A stretch of DNA of 64,000 nucleotides. It comes from G963720475 sp963720475 (lineage in GTDB: Bacteria > Actinomycetota > Thermoleophilia > Solirubrobacterales > Thermoleophilaceae). The notes beneath the pieces are model-generated. The model searched no databases. It was given only the letters and a program-made list of their open reading frames with translations, and had not been told where the DNA came from. How positions within the stretch are numbered: position 1 is the first letter of the stretch; each line of letters opens with the position of its first letter. Location: the NCBI GenBank assembly GCA_963720475.1, contig OY970394.1, positions 1,550,001 through 1,614,000 of the forward strand, in the 5' to 3' direction. Shown piece after piece: positions 26,229-35,522 of the stretch. The position numbers were made by a program, and so were the translations under genes.

Positions 26229-26867
26229 ATGGGGATCGGGACTCGAGGAGCGCGCATCGCCATTGGTACGACGGTGATTCTCGGAGTGGCAGCGAGCGCG
26301 GCGTTTGCGGGCGGTCTGACCGATCCGGGCTCGGGCAACCTCACGTTCGTCGCGGCATCCGGGGAGAAGAACAACCTGAACGTCGCCGAGAACAACGGCG
26401 AATTCCTGGTCTACGACGGCGTCACATCGGGCAAGATCCCGATCGCGCCGTTCCCGGCGTACTGCAAGTTGATCCCGGCCGGCAACAGCGTGAGCTGCCC
26501 CGCCACCGTAATCACGCAAGTCTTTGTAAAGCTCCGCAACAAGGACGACAAGTTCCTCGTCGGTGGAGCCACCAGCACGAAGAGCAAGATCACCATGAGG
26601 GTCGATGGGGGTAGCGGTAAGGACAGTCTCTCCGGTGGTAACGGGAAGGACGAGCTGAGCGGCGGCGACGGTGACGACAGGCTGGTGGGCCTCGGCGGAA
26701 GGGACAACCTCTCCGGCGGGTCCGGCGACGACTCGCTCAATGCGGCGACCTTCGGGAAGTCCGAGGGCCGGGACAGGGTGGATTGCGGTTCCGGCAACAA
26801 CGACAAGGCGACCGTCGATCGCGACGACCGGGTCTATAACTGCGAGAAGGTCTCGAAGATCGACTAG
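26229..26867 (+). CDS. Secreted RTX-type calcium-binding repeat protein
   Basis: A 212-residue protein with a signal peptide (IAIGTTVILGVAASAAFAGG) and a beta-rich N-terminal domain. From about residue 118, glycine/aspartate nonapeptide repeats follow: DGGSGKDSLSGGNGKDELSG, GGDGDDRLVGLGG and GGSGDDSLN. These bind calcium in a beta-roll. The tail RVDCGSGNNDKATVDRDD ends in a cysteine pair pattern common in actinobacterial proteins of this type. GGGAGGGG precedes the ATG. No type I secretion genes are nearby, so Sec export is likely. Confidence 0.82.
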   Translation: MGIGTRGARIAIGTTVILGVAASAAFAGGLTDPGSGNLTFVAASGEKNNLNVAENNGEFLVYDGVTSGKIPIAPFPAYCKLIPAGNSVSCPATVITQVFVKLRNKDDKFLVGGATSTKSKITMRVDGGSGKDSLSGGNGKDELSGGDGDDRLVGLGGRDNLSGGSGDDSLNAATFGKSEGRDRVDCGSGNNDKATVDRDDRVYNCEKVSKID

Positions 26868-26905
26868 CGGGCAAGTCCGGGGCTAGGGCCGGGCCGACCC
26901 GGTCC

Positions 26906-26911
26906 TAGACT
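26906..26911 (+). promoter_or_regulatory. Predicted -10 box (TAGACT) of valS
   Basis: TAGACT, seven bases (CCCGGGC), then the GTG at 26919; leaderless arrangement. Confidence 0.55.
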
Positions 26912-26918
26912 CCCGGGC

Positions 26919-29522
26919 GTGGCCGACGCTCGACTGCAGCGGCTCGAGCAGCAAACGCGATACTCCGCCGGGGAGGTGGAGGCGCGCGTCTTCGCGCGCT
27001 GGGAAGAGGCGGGGATCTTCCACCCCGAGCCCGAGGGCACCGCGGCCGAGAGCTACTCGATCGCGATCCCGCCGCCGAACGTCACCGGCGAGCTCCACAT
27101 GGGGCACGCGCTGAACGCCTCGATCCAGGACGCCCTGATCCGCCGCGCGCGGATGGAGGGCCGGCCGACGAAGTGGATCTTCGGCAGCGACCACGCGGGG
27201 ATTGCCACGCAGGCCGTCGTCGAGAAGCAGCTCGAGGCGCAGGGGACGAGCCGGCGCGAGCTCGGGCGTGACGCGTTCGTCGAGCGCGTCTGGGAATGGC
27301 GCCGCGAGTACGGCTCGAAGATCGTCAGCCAGTTCAAGGCGCTCGGCGCCTCCGCGGACTACGACGACGAGCGCTTCACGATGGACGATGCCTATGCGCG
27401 CGCGGTCGCGCACGTGTTCGTGAAGCTCTACGAGAAGGGCCTGATCTACCGCGACAACTACATGGTCAACTGGGATCCCGGATTGCGCTCGGCGATCTCC
27501 GACCTCGAGGTCGAGCAGAAGACGCTCACCGACACGCTCTACGCGATCGACTACCCGCTCGAGTCGGGCTCGGGCTCGATCACGGTCGCGACGGTGCGGC
27601 CCGAGACGATGCTGGCCGACACCGCCGTGGCGGTCAATCCCGACGACGAGCGCTACTCGCGCCTCGTCGGCGAGCACGCGATCCTGCCGCTGGTCGGACG
27701 CCGCCTGCGGATCATCGCCGACGAGCACGTGGACCCCGAGTTCGGCACCGGCGCGCTCAAGGTCACCCCGGGGCACGACCCGAACGACTTCGAGATCGGG
27801 CGCAAACACGGCCTCGAGGAGGTCACGGTGATCGGCGAGGACGGGCTGATGACCGAAGCAGCGGGCGAGCCCTTCGCGGGGCTCACCGCCGACGACGCCT
27901 CGGTCGCCGTCGTTGCCGCTCTGCGCAAGGAGGGCCTCGTGTCGGGGACGAAACCGTACGAGCACGACGTCCCGCACTCGCACCGCTCGGGTCGCCGGAT
28001 CGAGCCGCTGATCTCGTTGCAGTGGTTCTGCGACATGAAGCAGCTCGCGGCGCCGGCGATCGAGGTCGTCCACGACGGGCGGGTCCGCTTCCACCCGCAG
28101 AAGCCCTGGACCGACGTCTACCTGCGCTGGCTCGACGAGATCCGCCCCTGGTGCGTCTCGCGCCAGCTGTGGTGGGGGCACCAGCTGCCGGTCTGGTACT
28201 GCGACGCCTGCGAGGAGACTTTCGTGGCCGAGGACGCGCCCGAGCGTTGCGGCGCCTGCGACGGCGAGCTCCGTCGCGACGAGGACGTGCTCGACACGTG
28301 GTTCTCGTCGGCGCTGTGGCCGTTCGCGACGCTCGGCTGGCCCCAGCAGACTCCCGAGCTCCGCGCCTTCTACCCGACGGACGCGCTCTCGACCGCGCGC
28401 GACATCATCTTCCTCTGGGTCACGCGGATGGTCATGTTCGGGATCGAGTTCACGGGCGAGCCGCCGTTCTCGGACGTTCCGATCCACTCGGTCATCCAGG
28501 CGCGCGACGGACGGCGGATGTCGAAATCGCTCGGCACCGGGATAGACCCGCTGGAGCAGATCTCCGAGCACGGCGCCGACGCGCTCCGCTTCGGGCTGCT
28601 AGCGATGTCGTCGTCGCAGGACGTGCGCTACTCCGACGAGAAGGTCGAGCAGGGCAAGGCGCTGACGAACAAGCTCTGGAACGCGTCGCGGCTGATCCTG
28701 CTCGGCGTCGCCGACGGGGTCGAGCCGGCTCCGCGGCCGGAGACCGTCGAGGACCGCTGGATCGTGTCGCGACTCGAGCGGGCGACAGAGCGTGTCGCCG
28801 GGTTGTACGAGTCGTTCGAGTTCTCACGCGCGGCGCTCGACCTCTACGACGTCTTCTGGAGCGAGGTCTGCGACTGGTACCTCGAGCTCGTCAAGCCCCG
28901 CCTCTACGACGAGCAGGCCGACCGCGAGGCGCTCTCCGCGACCCTCCTCTGGGCGCTCGAACGCGTGCTCGCGCTGCTGCACCCGGTCATGCCGTTCGTG
29001 ACCGAGGAGATCTGGTCGCACCTCCCGGGTGACCGCCGGCTGCTGGCCGTGTCGCCCTGGCCCTCTGCCGACGCGGCGCTCGTGGACGAAGGGGCCGAGG
29101 AGGTCCTCGAGCGCACGATCGCTGCGGTGAGCGCGTTGCGCCGCTACCGCAACGAGGTCGGCGTGCCCGCGGCCGAGCGCCTCCCAGCCCGTCTCGCGGC
29201 CGACGGATACGAGGGGATGTCGGACCACGTCGCCCGGCTCGCACGCGTGGACTTGAGCGCCGAGGTCGACGGCGACGGCACGGCGGTGGCGATCCCGGGA
29301 GGCGCGGTCCACGTCCTCGCCGCGGCGGTGGACCCGGAGGAAGCTGCGCGTGAGCGCACCGCGCGACGCGAGCTGCTCGAGAAGGAGATCGCGCGCGCGG
29401 AGGGCAAGCTCGCGAACGACGGGTTCGTCGCGAAGGCGCCCGCCGCGGTGGTGCAGGCCGAGCGCGACAAGCTCGCCGGGCTGCGGTCCGAGCTCGAGGA
29501 GCTCGAGACCGAAGCCGGCTGA
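26919..29522 (+). CDS. valS: Valyl-tRNA synthetase
   Basis: An 867-residue class I synthetase. The HIGH motif is HMGH in PPPNVTGELHMGHALNA (residues about 47-63), the WIFGSDHAGIATQ and editing domain follow (about 190-340), the KMSKS motif is RRMSKSLGTG near residue 532, and a tRNA-binding helical domain plus a C-terminal coiled coil (about 800-867) with ARRELLEKEIARAEGKLAND. It charges tRNA-Val and edits Thr. The start is GTG on a predicted leaderless mRNA. folC follows after 22 bases. Confidence 0.96.
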   Translation: MADARLQRLEQQTRYSAGEVEARVFARWEEAGIFHPEPEGTAAESYSIAIPPPNVTGELHMGHALNASIQDALIRRARMEGRPTKWIFGSDHAGIATQAVVEKQLEAQGTSRRELGRDAFVERVWEWRREYGSKIVSQFKALGASADYDDERFTMDDAYARAVAHVFVKLYEKGLIYRDNYMVNWDPGLRSAISDLEVEQKTLTDTLYAIDYPLESGSGSITVATVRPETMLADTAVAVNPDDERYSRLVGEHAILPLVGRRLRIIADEHVDPEFGTGALKVTPGHDPNDFEIGRKHGLEEVTVIGEDGLMTEAAGEPFAGLTADDASVAVVAALRKEGLVSGTKPYEHDVPHSHRSGRRIEPLISLQWFCDMKQLAAPAIEVVHDGRVRFHPQKPWTDVYLRWLDEIRPWCVSRQLWWGHQLPVWYCDACEETFVAEDAPERCGACDGELRRDEDVLDTWFSSALWPFATLGWPQQTPELRAFYPTDALSTARDIIFLWVTRMVMFGIEFTGEPPFSDVPIHSVIQARDGRRMSKSLGTGIDPLEQISEHGADALRFGLLAMSSSQDVRYSDEKVEQGKALTNKLWNASRLILLGVADGVEPAPRPETVEDRWIVSRLERATERVAGLYESFEFSRAALDLYDVFWSEVCDWYLELVKPRLYDEQADREALSATLLWALERVLALLHPVMPFVTEEIWSHLPGDRRLLAVSPWPSADAALVDEGAEEVLERTIAAVSALRRYRNEVGVPAAERLPARLAADGYEGMSDHVARLARVDLSAEVDGDGTAVAIPGGAVHVLAAAVDPEEAARERTARRELLEKEIARAEGKLANDGFVAKAPAAVVQAERDKLAGLRSELEELETEAG

Positions 29523-29544
29523 GGCGTTCGGAAGCGGGGGAGAG

Positions 29545-30810
29545 ATGGACCTGCGTGCGGCCGAGGACTACCTGCTCGGACTCGAGCTCTTCGGCATGCG
29601 CTTCGGGCTCGAGCGGATGCACCGGTTGACGACGGCGCTGGGAATGCCGCAGCGCCGTTTCGCCTCGATTCACGTGGTCGGCTCGAACGGCAAGACCTCG
29701 TCCACCCGGATGATCGCGGCGATCCTGGAGGCGCACGGCCTGCGCACCGGGAGCTACACGTCGCCCCACCTGCAGAGCTATCGCGAGCGGATCGAGGTCG
29801 GCGGCGCGGCGATCGGGGAGACCGACTTCGCCGCAGCCGTCGAGCGCGTGAAGAACACCGCCGAGCTGGTGAACCGCACGCTCGGCGACGACGAACAGGT
29901 GACGCAGTTCGAGGCGCTCACGGCGGCCGCCTACTACGAGCTGGCGCGCCAGGGAGTCGAGGTCGCCGTCGTCGAGGCCGGGCTCGGCGGCCGTTACGAC
30001 GCCACGAACGTGATCCCCTCGAAGGTACAGGTGCTGACGGGTATCGAGCTGGAGCACACGCGCTGGCTCGGCCCGACGCGCGCCGCGATCGCTGAGGAGA
30101 AGCTCGCGGTCGTGCGTGACCATGGGTGCCTGGTCGCGCCGGAGCTCTCACCCGAGGTCGAGGCGGTCGCCGCCCGCGCCGCGGGCGAGCACCACGCGCG
30201 GCGCGTGACCGCGCCCGACGAGCTCCCCGCGGGGGAAGCGCGCGCCCTGGCCGTCCACGGCGCCTACCAGCGGCGGAACTTCGCCCTCGCGCGAGCCGCG
30301 GCGGAGGCGTTCCTCGAGCGGCCGCTCGACGCCGAAGCGGTCGAGCGCGCGGCGGGATCACTTGCGCTCGCCGGCCGAATGGAAGTGGTGGGGGAGACGC
30401 CGCTGACGATCCACGACGGCGCGCACAACCCGGCCGGCGCCGCTGCCCTGGCCCGGAGCCTCCCCGAGGTCATCGGCGAGCGCCCGCTGACGGCGGTCGT
30501 CGCGGTGCTCGAGGACAAGGACGCCGCCGGGATCCTCGCGGAGCTGCTGCCGCTCTGCGCGCGGGTGATCTTCACCTCTTGCGCGAATCCCCGCGCGCTA
30601 CCGCCCGCGACCCTCGAGACCCTCGCGGCGAAGGTGCCGGCGGGTGACCGCGGTCGCGCGCCCGCGGTCGAGCTCGTTCCCGACCCGCGTGCGGCGGTCG
30701 AGCGCGCCCGCGCGCTCGCGGGGCCCGGCGGCGCCGTGCTCGTGACGGGCTCGATCTACCTGATCGCCGACCTCGTCGCCGAGCCCGGGGCGGCCCGCTC
30801 GATCGTCTAG
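29545..30810 (+). CDS. folC: Folylpolyglutamate synthase / dihydrofolate synthase
   Basis: A 421-residue Mur-ligase-family enzyme. It has the P-loop VVGSNGKTSSTRMI near residue 45, SYTSPHLQSYRERI, a VVEAGLGGRYDATNV block near residue 155, and MEVVGETPLTIHDGAHNP near residue 285, which are diagnostic for FolC. It adds glutamate to (dihydro)folate. It lies directly downstream of valS, as in many bacteria. The ATG at 29545 follows GGGGGAGAG. Confidence 0.94.
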   Translation: MDLRAAEDYLLGLELFGMRFGLERMHRLTTALGMPQRRFASIHVVGSNGKTSSTRMIAAILEAHGLRTGSYTSPHLQSYRERIEVGGAAIGETDFAAAVERVKNTAELVNRTLGDDEQVTQFEALTAAAYYELARQGVEVAVVEAGLGGRYDATNVIPSKVQVLTGIELEHTRWLGPTRAAIAEEKLAVVRDHGCLVAPELSPEVEAVAARAAGEHHARRVTAPDELPAGEARALAVHGAYQRRNFALARAAAEAFLERPLDAEAVERAAGSLALAGRMEVVGETPLTIHDGAHNPAGAAALARSLPEVIGERPLTAVVAVLEDKDAAGILAELLPLCARVIFTSCANPRALPPATLETLAAKVPAGDRGRAPAVELVPDPRAAVERARALAGPGGAVLVTGSIYLIADLVAEPGAARSIV

Positions 30811-30824
30811 CCGTGCCGTTTGGC

Positions 30825-30830
30825 TAGGCT
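30825..30830 (+). promoter_or_regulatory. Predicted -10 box (TAGGCT) of the 38-residue membrane protein gene
   Basis: TAGGCT, seven bases (GCTGCTG), then the ATG at 30838; leaderless arrangement. Confidence 0.45.
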
Positions 30831-30837
30831 GCTGCTG

Positions 30838-30954
30838 ATGGGCGAGGACGGCCCCAACTTCTTCACCATGATCGGCTTCGTGGCGCTCGTCGTCGCGCTG
30901 GTCATCCTGCTCTTCTTCGCTATCGGGTACCTGCTCGGCCGCATATTTCTCTAA
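30838..30954 (+). CDS. 38-residue single-pass membrane protein
   Basis: A very small gene: MGEDGPNFFTMIGFVALVVA, continuing as a hydrophobic helix and ending GYLLGRIFL before TAA. The product has a polar acidic N-terminus and one long membrane helix (about residues 10-32). Its ATG is seven bases behind a TAGGCT box. It sits between folC and the zinc-ribbon gene, where other actinobacteria often carry a DUF4233 membrane protein; this is much smaller and not clearly related. Unrecognised. Confidence 0.5.
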   Translation: MGEDGPNFFTMIGFVALVVALVILLFFAIGYLLGRIFL

Positions 30955-30979
30955 CCGCCTGAGTAGACTCCCGCCGCTG

Positions 30980-31771
30980 ATGAGCTCGCTGCCGGGCCCC
31001 CTCGCGATCTTCGGGATCACGAACGACACGCTGAACCTGCTGGTCAGCCTGCTGCTGCTGTTCTTCATCGCGGTCTATATCGCGCTGATCTACTGGACCT
31101 ACTCGGACGCGCGCCGCCGGATGGAAGATCCGATGCTCGTCGGCTGCGCGACGGCGGCGTCGCTCTTCCCCTTCATCGGGACGGTCGTCTACATGATCGT
31201 GCGCCCGCCCGAGTTCCTCGAAGACGTGCGCGAGCGCGAGCTCGAGATCGCGGCCGCCGAGGCACGGCTCCACGACCAGGGCGTGCTCGCGTGCCCGTAC
31301 TGCAACTTCGAGATCGAGAAGAACTTCCTCCGTTGCCCCAGCTGCCTGCGACGGCTGAAGGAGGCCTGCAATGTCTGCGGGAAGCCGCTCGACCCGACGT
31401 GGAAGCTGTGCCCGTACTGCGAGTCCGAGCTAGGCGCCGCGCCACCGCCGCGCCGTCGCCGGCCACCGCCCTCCGAGGCGGCGGCGTCGCCTCCCGCGGG
31501 CGAGCGAGCTTCACGTCGAACGAGTACGAGCTCAGCCGCCGCCACCGAGACGGAACGTCCCGCGCGCCCCTCGTCGAAGGAGGGCGCGTCGCGTCCGCCG
31601 CGCGCATCCTCGAGCCGTTCCACCGGCGCCGACGACGGCGCCGAGTCCACTCGCCCCGCGCGCAGCAGCAGCGCGGCCCGTTCGAAGGGTTCGGGCTCAT
31701 CGTCCAGCTCGAGCGGATCGCGGTCGAAGAAGCCGCGCTCGCGGCCGCCCACGCGCCCGCCGACTCCCTAA
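30980..31771 (+). CDS. Membrane protein with double zinc ribbon and disordered tail
   Basis: A 263-residue protein. Two hydrophobic segments (LLVSLLLLFFIAVYIALIYW at about 19-38 and LVGCATAASLFPFIGTVVYM at about 53-72) are followed by paired CxxC modules (ACPYCNF, RCPSCLRRL, ACNVCGKPL, LCPYCESEL; residues 103-152), a double zinc-ribbon pattern. Residues 155-263 are Ser/Arg/Pro-rich and probably disordered. The zinc part would face the cytoplasm. Function unknown. A TAGACT box lies ten bases before the ATG. Confidence 0.8.
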   Translation: MSSLPGPLAIFGITNDTLNLLVSLLLLFFIAVYIALIYWTYSDARRRMEDPMLVGCATAASLFPFIGTVVYMIVRPPEFLEDVRERELEIAAAEARLHDQGVLACPYCNFEIEKNFLRCPSCLRRLKEACNVCGKPLDPTWKLCPYCESELGAAPPPRRRRPPPSEAAASPPAGERASRRTSTSSAAATETERPARPSSKEGASRPPRASSSRSTGADDGAESTRPARSSSAARSKGSGSSSSSSGSRSKKPRSRPPTRPPTP

Positions 31772-31795
31772 CCCCCGACCCGGGAGCCACTCTCA

Positions 31796-32200
31796 ATGGA
31801 CCGCACGCTGATCCTCGTGAAGCCGGACGCCTTCGCCAACGGGCTGACAGGCGAGATCCTCGCCCGCTTCGAGCGCAAGGGCCTCGTGATCGTGGCGATG
31901 AAGCGGATGGAGGTCGAGCGCCCCCTCGCCGAGGAGCACTATGCGGAGCACGCCGAGAAGCCGTTCTTCGGCGAGCTCGTGGACTTCATCACCGGCGGCC
32001 CGCTGGTCGCGCTAGTGCTCGAAGGCCATGAGGCCGTCGCGGCCGCGCGCCAGGTAATCGGGGCGACGAATCCGGTCGAGGCCGCGCCCGGCTCGATCCG
32101 CGGCGACTTCGGGCTCGAGGTCCAGACGAACCTCGTCCACGGCTCCGACTCGCCCGAATCCGCCGCCCGCGAGATCGGGCTCTTCTTCCCCGAGCTCTAG
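31796..32200 (+). CDS. ndk: Nucleoside diphosphate kinase
   Basis: A 134-residue NDK: MDRTLILVKPDAFANGLTGE at the start and the phosphohistidine in NLVHGSDSPESAAREI (about residue 114). The enzyme passes the terminal phosphate of ATP to other nucleoside diphosphates. The core motifs are intact. It follows the zinc-ribbon gene by 24 bases and precedes maf by 15. Confidence 0.95.
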   Translation: MDRTLILVKPDAFANGLTGEILARFERKGLVIVAMKRMEVERPLAEEHYAEHAEKPFFGELVDFITGGPLVALVLEGHEAVAAARQVIGATNPVEAAPGSIRGDFGLEVQTNLVHGSDSPESAAREIGLFFPEL

Positions 32201-32215
32201 GGCGTCGGCTCGGCC

Positions 32216-32782
32216 GTGCTGGTTCTCGCTTCCCGCTCGCCTCAGCGGAAAGCGATCCTCGAGCAGCTCGGAATCGCGTTCCGCGTCGAGCCGTCCGACG
32301 TCGACGAGGTCGTCGCAGGTCCGCCCGATTTCCTCGTGGTCGAGAACGCAGGGCGAAAAAGCAGGGCGGTAGAGGCGGGCGGTTCGGAGACGGTGCTGGG
32401 GGCTGACACGGCAGTCGCCATCGGAGGGAGACCCCTCGGCAAGCCCGGCTCCGAGTCCGAGGCGGAGGAATTCCTCCGCCTCCTCTCGGGCAAGGAGCAC
32501 GAAGTCCACGGGGGCGTCGTCGTGCGCCTGCCGGGCGGCGCCGAGCGGACGGGTCACGCCGTAACTCGCGTGCAGTTCCGCGACCTCGACGACGGCACGA
32601 TCGCGGGCTATCTGGACACGGAGGAGTGGCGCGGGCGCGCCGGCGGCTACGCGATCCAGGGCCGCGGAGCGCGGTTGGTGGACTGGATCGAGGGCGACTA
32701 CTTCAACGTCGTCGGCCTTCCCGTCCCGACGCTCGTGCAGCTCGCACCCGAGCTCTTCGCCCAGCCGGCGCCACCCTCGTAA
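32216..32782 (+). CDS. maf: Maf-family nucleotide pyrophosphatase
   Basis: A 188-residue Maf protein: LVLASRSPQRKAILEQLGI at the N-terminus, the conserved VLGADTAVAIGGRPLGKP near residue 60 and GGYAIQGRGARLVDWIEGDY near residue 142. Maf enzymes hydrolyse dTTP/UTP or modified nucleotides and influence septation. The start is GTG at 32216. It lies upstream of mreB, an arrangement seen in many bacteria. Confidence 0.93.
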   Translation: MLVLASRSPQRKAILEQLGIAFRVEPSDVDEVVAGPPDFLVVENAGRKSRAVEAGGSETVLGADTAVAIGGRPLGKPGSESEAEEFLRLLSGKEHEVHGGVVVRLPGGAERTGHAVTRVQFRDLDDGTIAGYLDTEEWRGRAGGYAIQGRGARLVDWIEGDYFNVVGLPVPTLVQLAPELFAQPAPPS

Positions 32783-32945
32783 CAGTCCGCACCACTGAAA
32801 CCCGCTTCGCCCCGCGGGGATAGGTCTTGCAGGCGGATCGGCCGCGCGCCCTCAGTCGCTACACTCCACGCGCGGGCGCGCACCCCGGCAGGAACCCCGA
32901 AAGCAGTCCGCCCAAGCGGGCTGCCCGAACACGTTTTCCCCGCAT

Positions 32946-33989
<1,044 letters not shown>

Positions 33990-34038
33990 GGGCGAACCCT
34001 TGCGCTTGCCGCGATAATCGCCCGGAGGGGTTCTACTC

Positions 34039-34923
34039 GTGTACGACAAGACGGTCCGTAGACGTCGCATCGTCCTCGGCGTTTTCGTCGGCGTTTCACT
34101 GCTGCTGCTGACCGCCTATTTCGGCGAGGCCATCGGTGGCCCCCTGCACGCGGTGCAGCGCGGAGCGCAACAGGTCCTCTCGCCGGTCGAGGAGGGGGCG
34201 AGCACGGCGGTGAAGCCGTTCTCGGACCTCGTCGACTGGACGGGCGACGTCTTCGGCGCGAAGGGCGAGAACGAGAAGCTGAAGCGGGAGGTCGAGCGCC
34301 AGCGCAAGGAGCTCGCGCGCGCCCAGACCGACCGCAACGAGGCCGAGCAGCTGCGCGGCATCATCGGGCTGGAGCGAAAGGACGGCTACCCGTCGTCCGT
34401 CGACACGGTCAGCGCGCGCGTGATCGCGCGCTCCCCGACGGCCTGGTACTCGTCGGTCCAGATCAACAAGGGTTCCGACGACGGCGTCCGCGTCGACCAG
34501 CCGGTGATCGCGGCTGGGGGCCTCGCCGGCCGCGTCACCGCCGTCACCGGCGGCACGGCGCGCGTGACGCTGATCACCGACGCGACGAGCGCCGTCTCGG
34601 CCCAGGTCATGCCGGCGGGGACGACCGGTGTCGTCAAGCCCGAGGTCGGCAACCCGAACGACCTGCTGCTCGACTTCGTCGACAAGGACGGTGCGCTGCG
34701 ACGCAACGCGATCGTCGTGACCTCCGGCTTCAAGTCGAGCCGCAACCTCGAGTCGCTGTTCCCGCGGGGCATCCCGATCGGCAAGGTGACGCGCGTCTCC
34801 GCCGGTGAGGTGGACCTCTACCAGCGCGTGCACGTCAAGCCGTTCGTCGACTTCCGCCGGATGGACATCGTCCAGGTGCTGCGTCCGCAGGAGAACGAAG
34901 AGCGCGCGGAGCGGCCGCGATGA
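34039..34923 (+). CDS. mreC: Rod-shape-determining protein MreC
   Basis: A 294-residue MreC: one N-terminal membrane helix (IVLGVFVGVSLLLLTAYFG), a coiled coil (about 70-105, NEKLKREVERQRKELARA), then the periplasm-side beta domain with VIARSPTAWYSSVQINKGSD and VPVIAAGG-like loop (QPVIAAGGLAGRV). It scaffolds the elongasome outside the membrane. The GTG at 34039 follows GGAGGGG. It overlaps mreD by four bases (ATGA). Confidence 0.94.
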   Translation: MYDKTVRRRRIVLGVFVGVSLLLLTAYFGEAIGGPLHAVQRGAQQVLSPVEEGASTAVKPFSDLVDWTGDVFGAKGENEKLKREVERQRKELARAQTDRNEAEQLRGIIGLERKDGYPSSVDTVSARVIARSPTAWYSSVQINKGSDDGVRVDQPVIAAGGLAGRVTAVTGGTARVTLITDATSAVSAQVMPAGTTGVVKPEVGNPNDLLLDFVDKDGALRRNAIVVTSGFKSSRNLESLFPRGIPIGKVTRVSAGEVDLYQRVHVKPFVDFRRMDIVQVLRPQENEERAERPR

Positions 34924-35522
34924 TCTCCACGGGCAACGCCTACTTTCGCGCCGGGGCGCTCGCGCTCGGCTTCGTGATCGTCCAGGTCTCCGGGGTCTCC
35001 CAGATCCACATCCTCGGCGGCACCGCCAACCTCGTGCCGCTCTACGTCGCCGCGGTCGCGCTCTATGCGGGCGCCGTGGCCGGTGCTGCCGCGGGCTTCG
35101 CCGCCGGGCTGCTGCTCGACCTCGCGGTCGGGGGTGACCTCGGCGCCTCGTCGCTCGTCCTCACCGCGGTCGGCTATTCGCTCGGCCGCTATCGCGAGGT
35201 GCGCGATCCCGCGCACAGCCTCGCGCCGATCCCGGTCGCGGCCATCGCCACGCTCGCCTACCTGCTCGGGTTCGCCGCCGTCAGCTTCATGCTCTCCTCC
35301 GATGCCGACGTCAGCGCCCTCGTCATCCGCGACATGGTCGTGACCACGATCCTCAACTCGCTGATCGCCCTGCCCGCGTTCGTGCTCGTGCGCCGCGTCC
35401 TGCGCCCGGTCCTGGTCGTTGATCCGCTCGAGCGCCGCCGCCGCCGCCGCGGGCCCCGCCCGACCGGCCCGATCGGCCTGCGCGGGATCGGCGACCCCGG
35501 CTCTACGCTCGGGAACCGCTGA
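34920..35522 (+). CDS. mreD: Rod-shape-determining protein MreD
   Basis: A 200-residue membrane protein with about five hydrophobic segments, including YVAAVALYAGAVAGAAAGFA and AAIATLAYLLGFAAV-like regions, and a basic C-terminus. Position between mreC and the class B PBP gene and the size identify it as MreD; sequence similarity in this family is low. Start ATG overlaps the mreC stop (ATGA), and its own stop TGA shares a base with the next ATG (TGATG). Confidence 0.88.
   Translation: MISTGNAYFRAGALALGFVIVQVSGVSQIHILGGTANLVPLYVAAVALYAGAVAGAAAGFAAGLLLDLAVGGDLGASSLVLTAVGYSLGRYREVRDPAHSLAPIPVAAIATLAYLLGFAAVSFMLSSDADVSALVIRDMVVTTILNSLIALPAFVLVRRVLRPVLVVDPLERRRRRRGPRPTGPIGLRGIGDPGSTLGNR

Noticed and set aside
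26883..28571. 562-codon minus-strand open frame opposite valS
   Set aside because: It is a mirror of the conserved valS gene and shows no recognisable motif.
28492..28827. Arg/Thr-rich 111-codon minus-strand frame inside valS
   Set aside because: Antisense artefact of high-GC coding sequence without start signal or homology.
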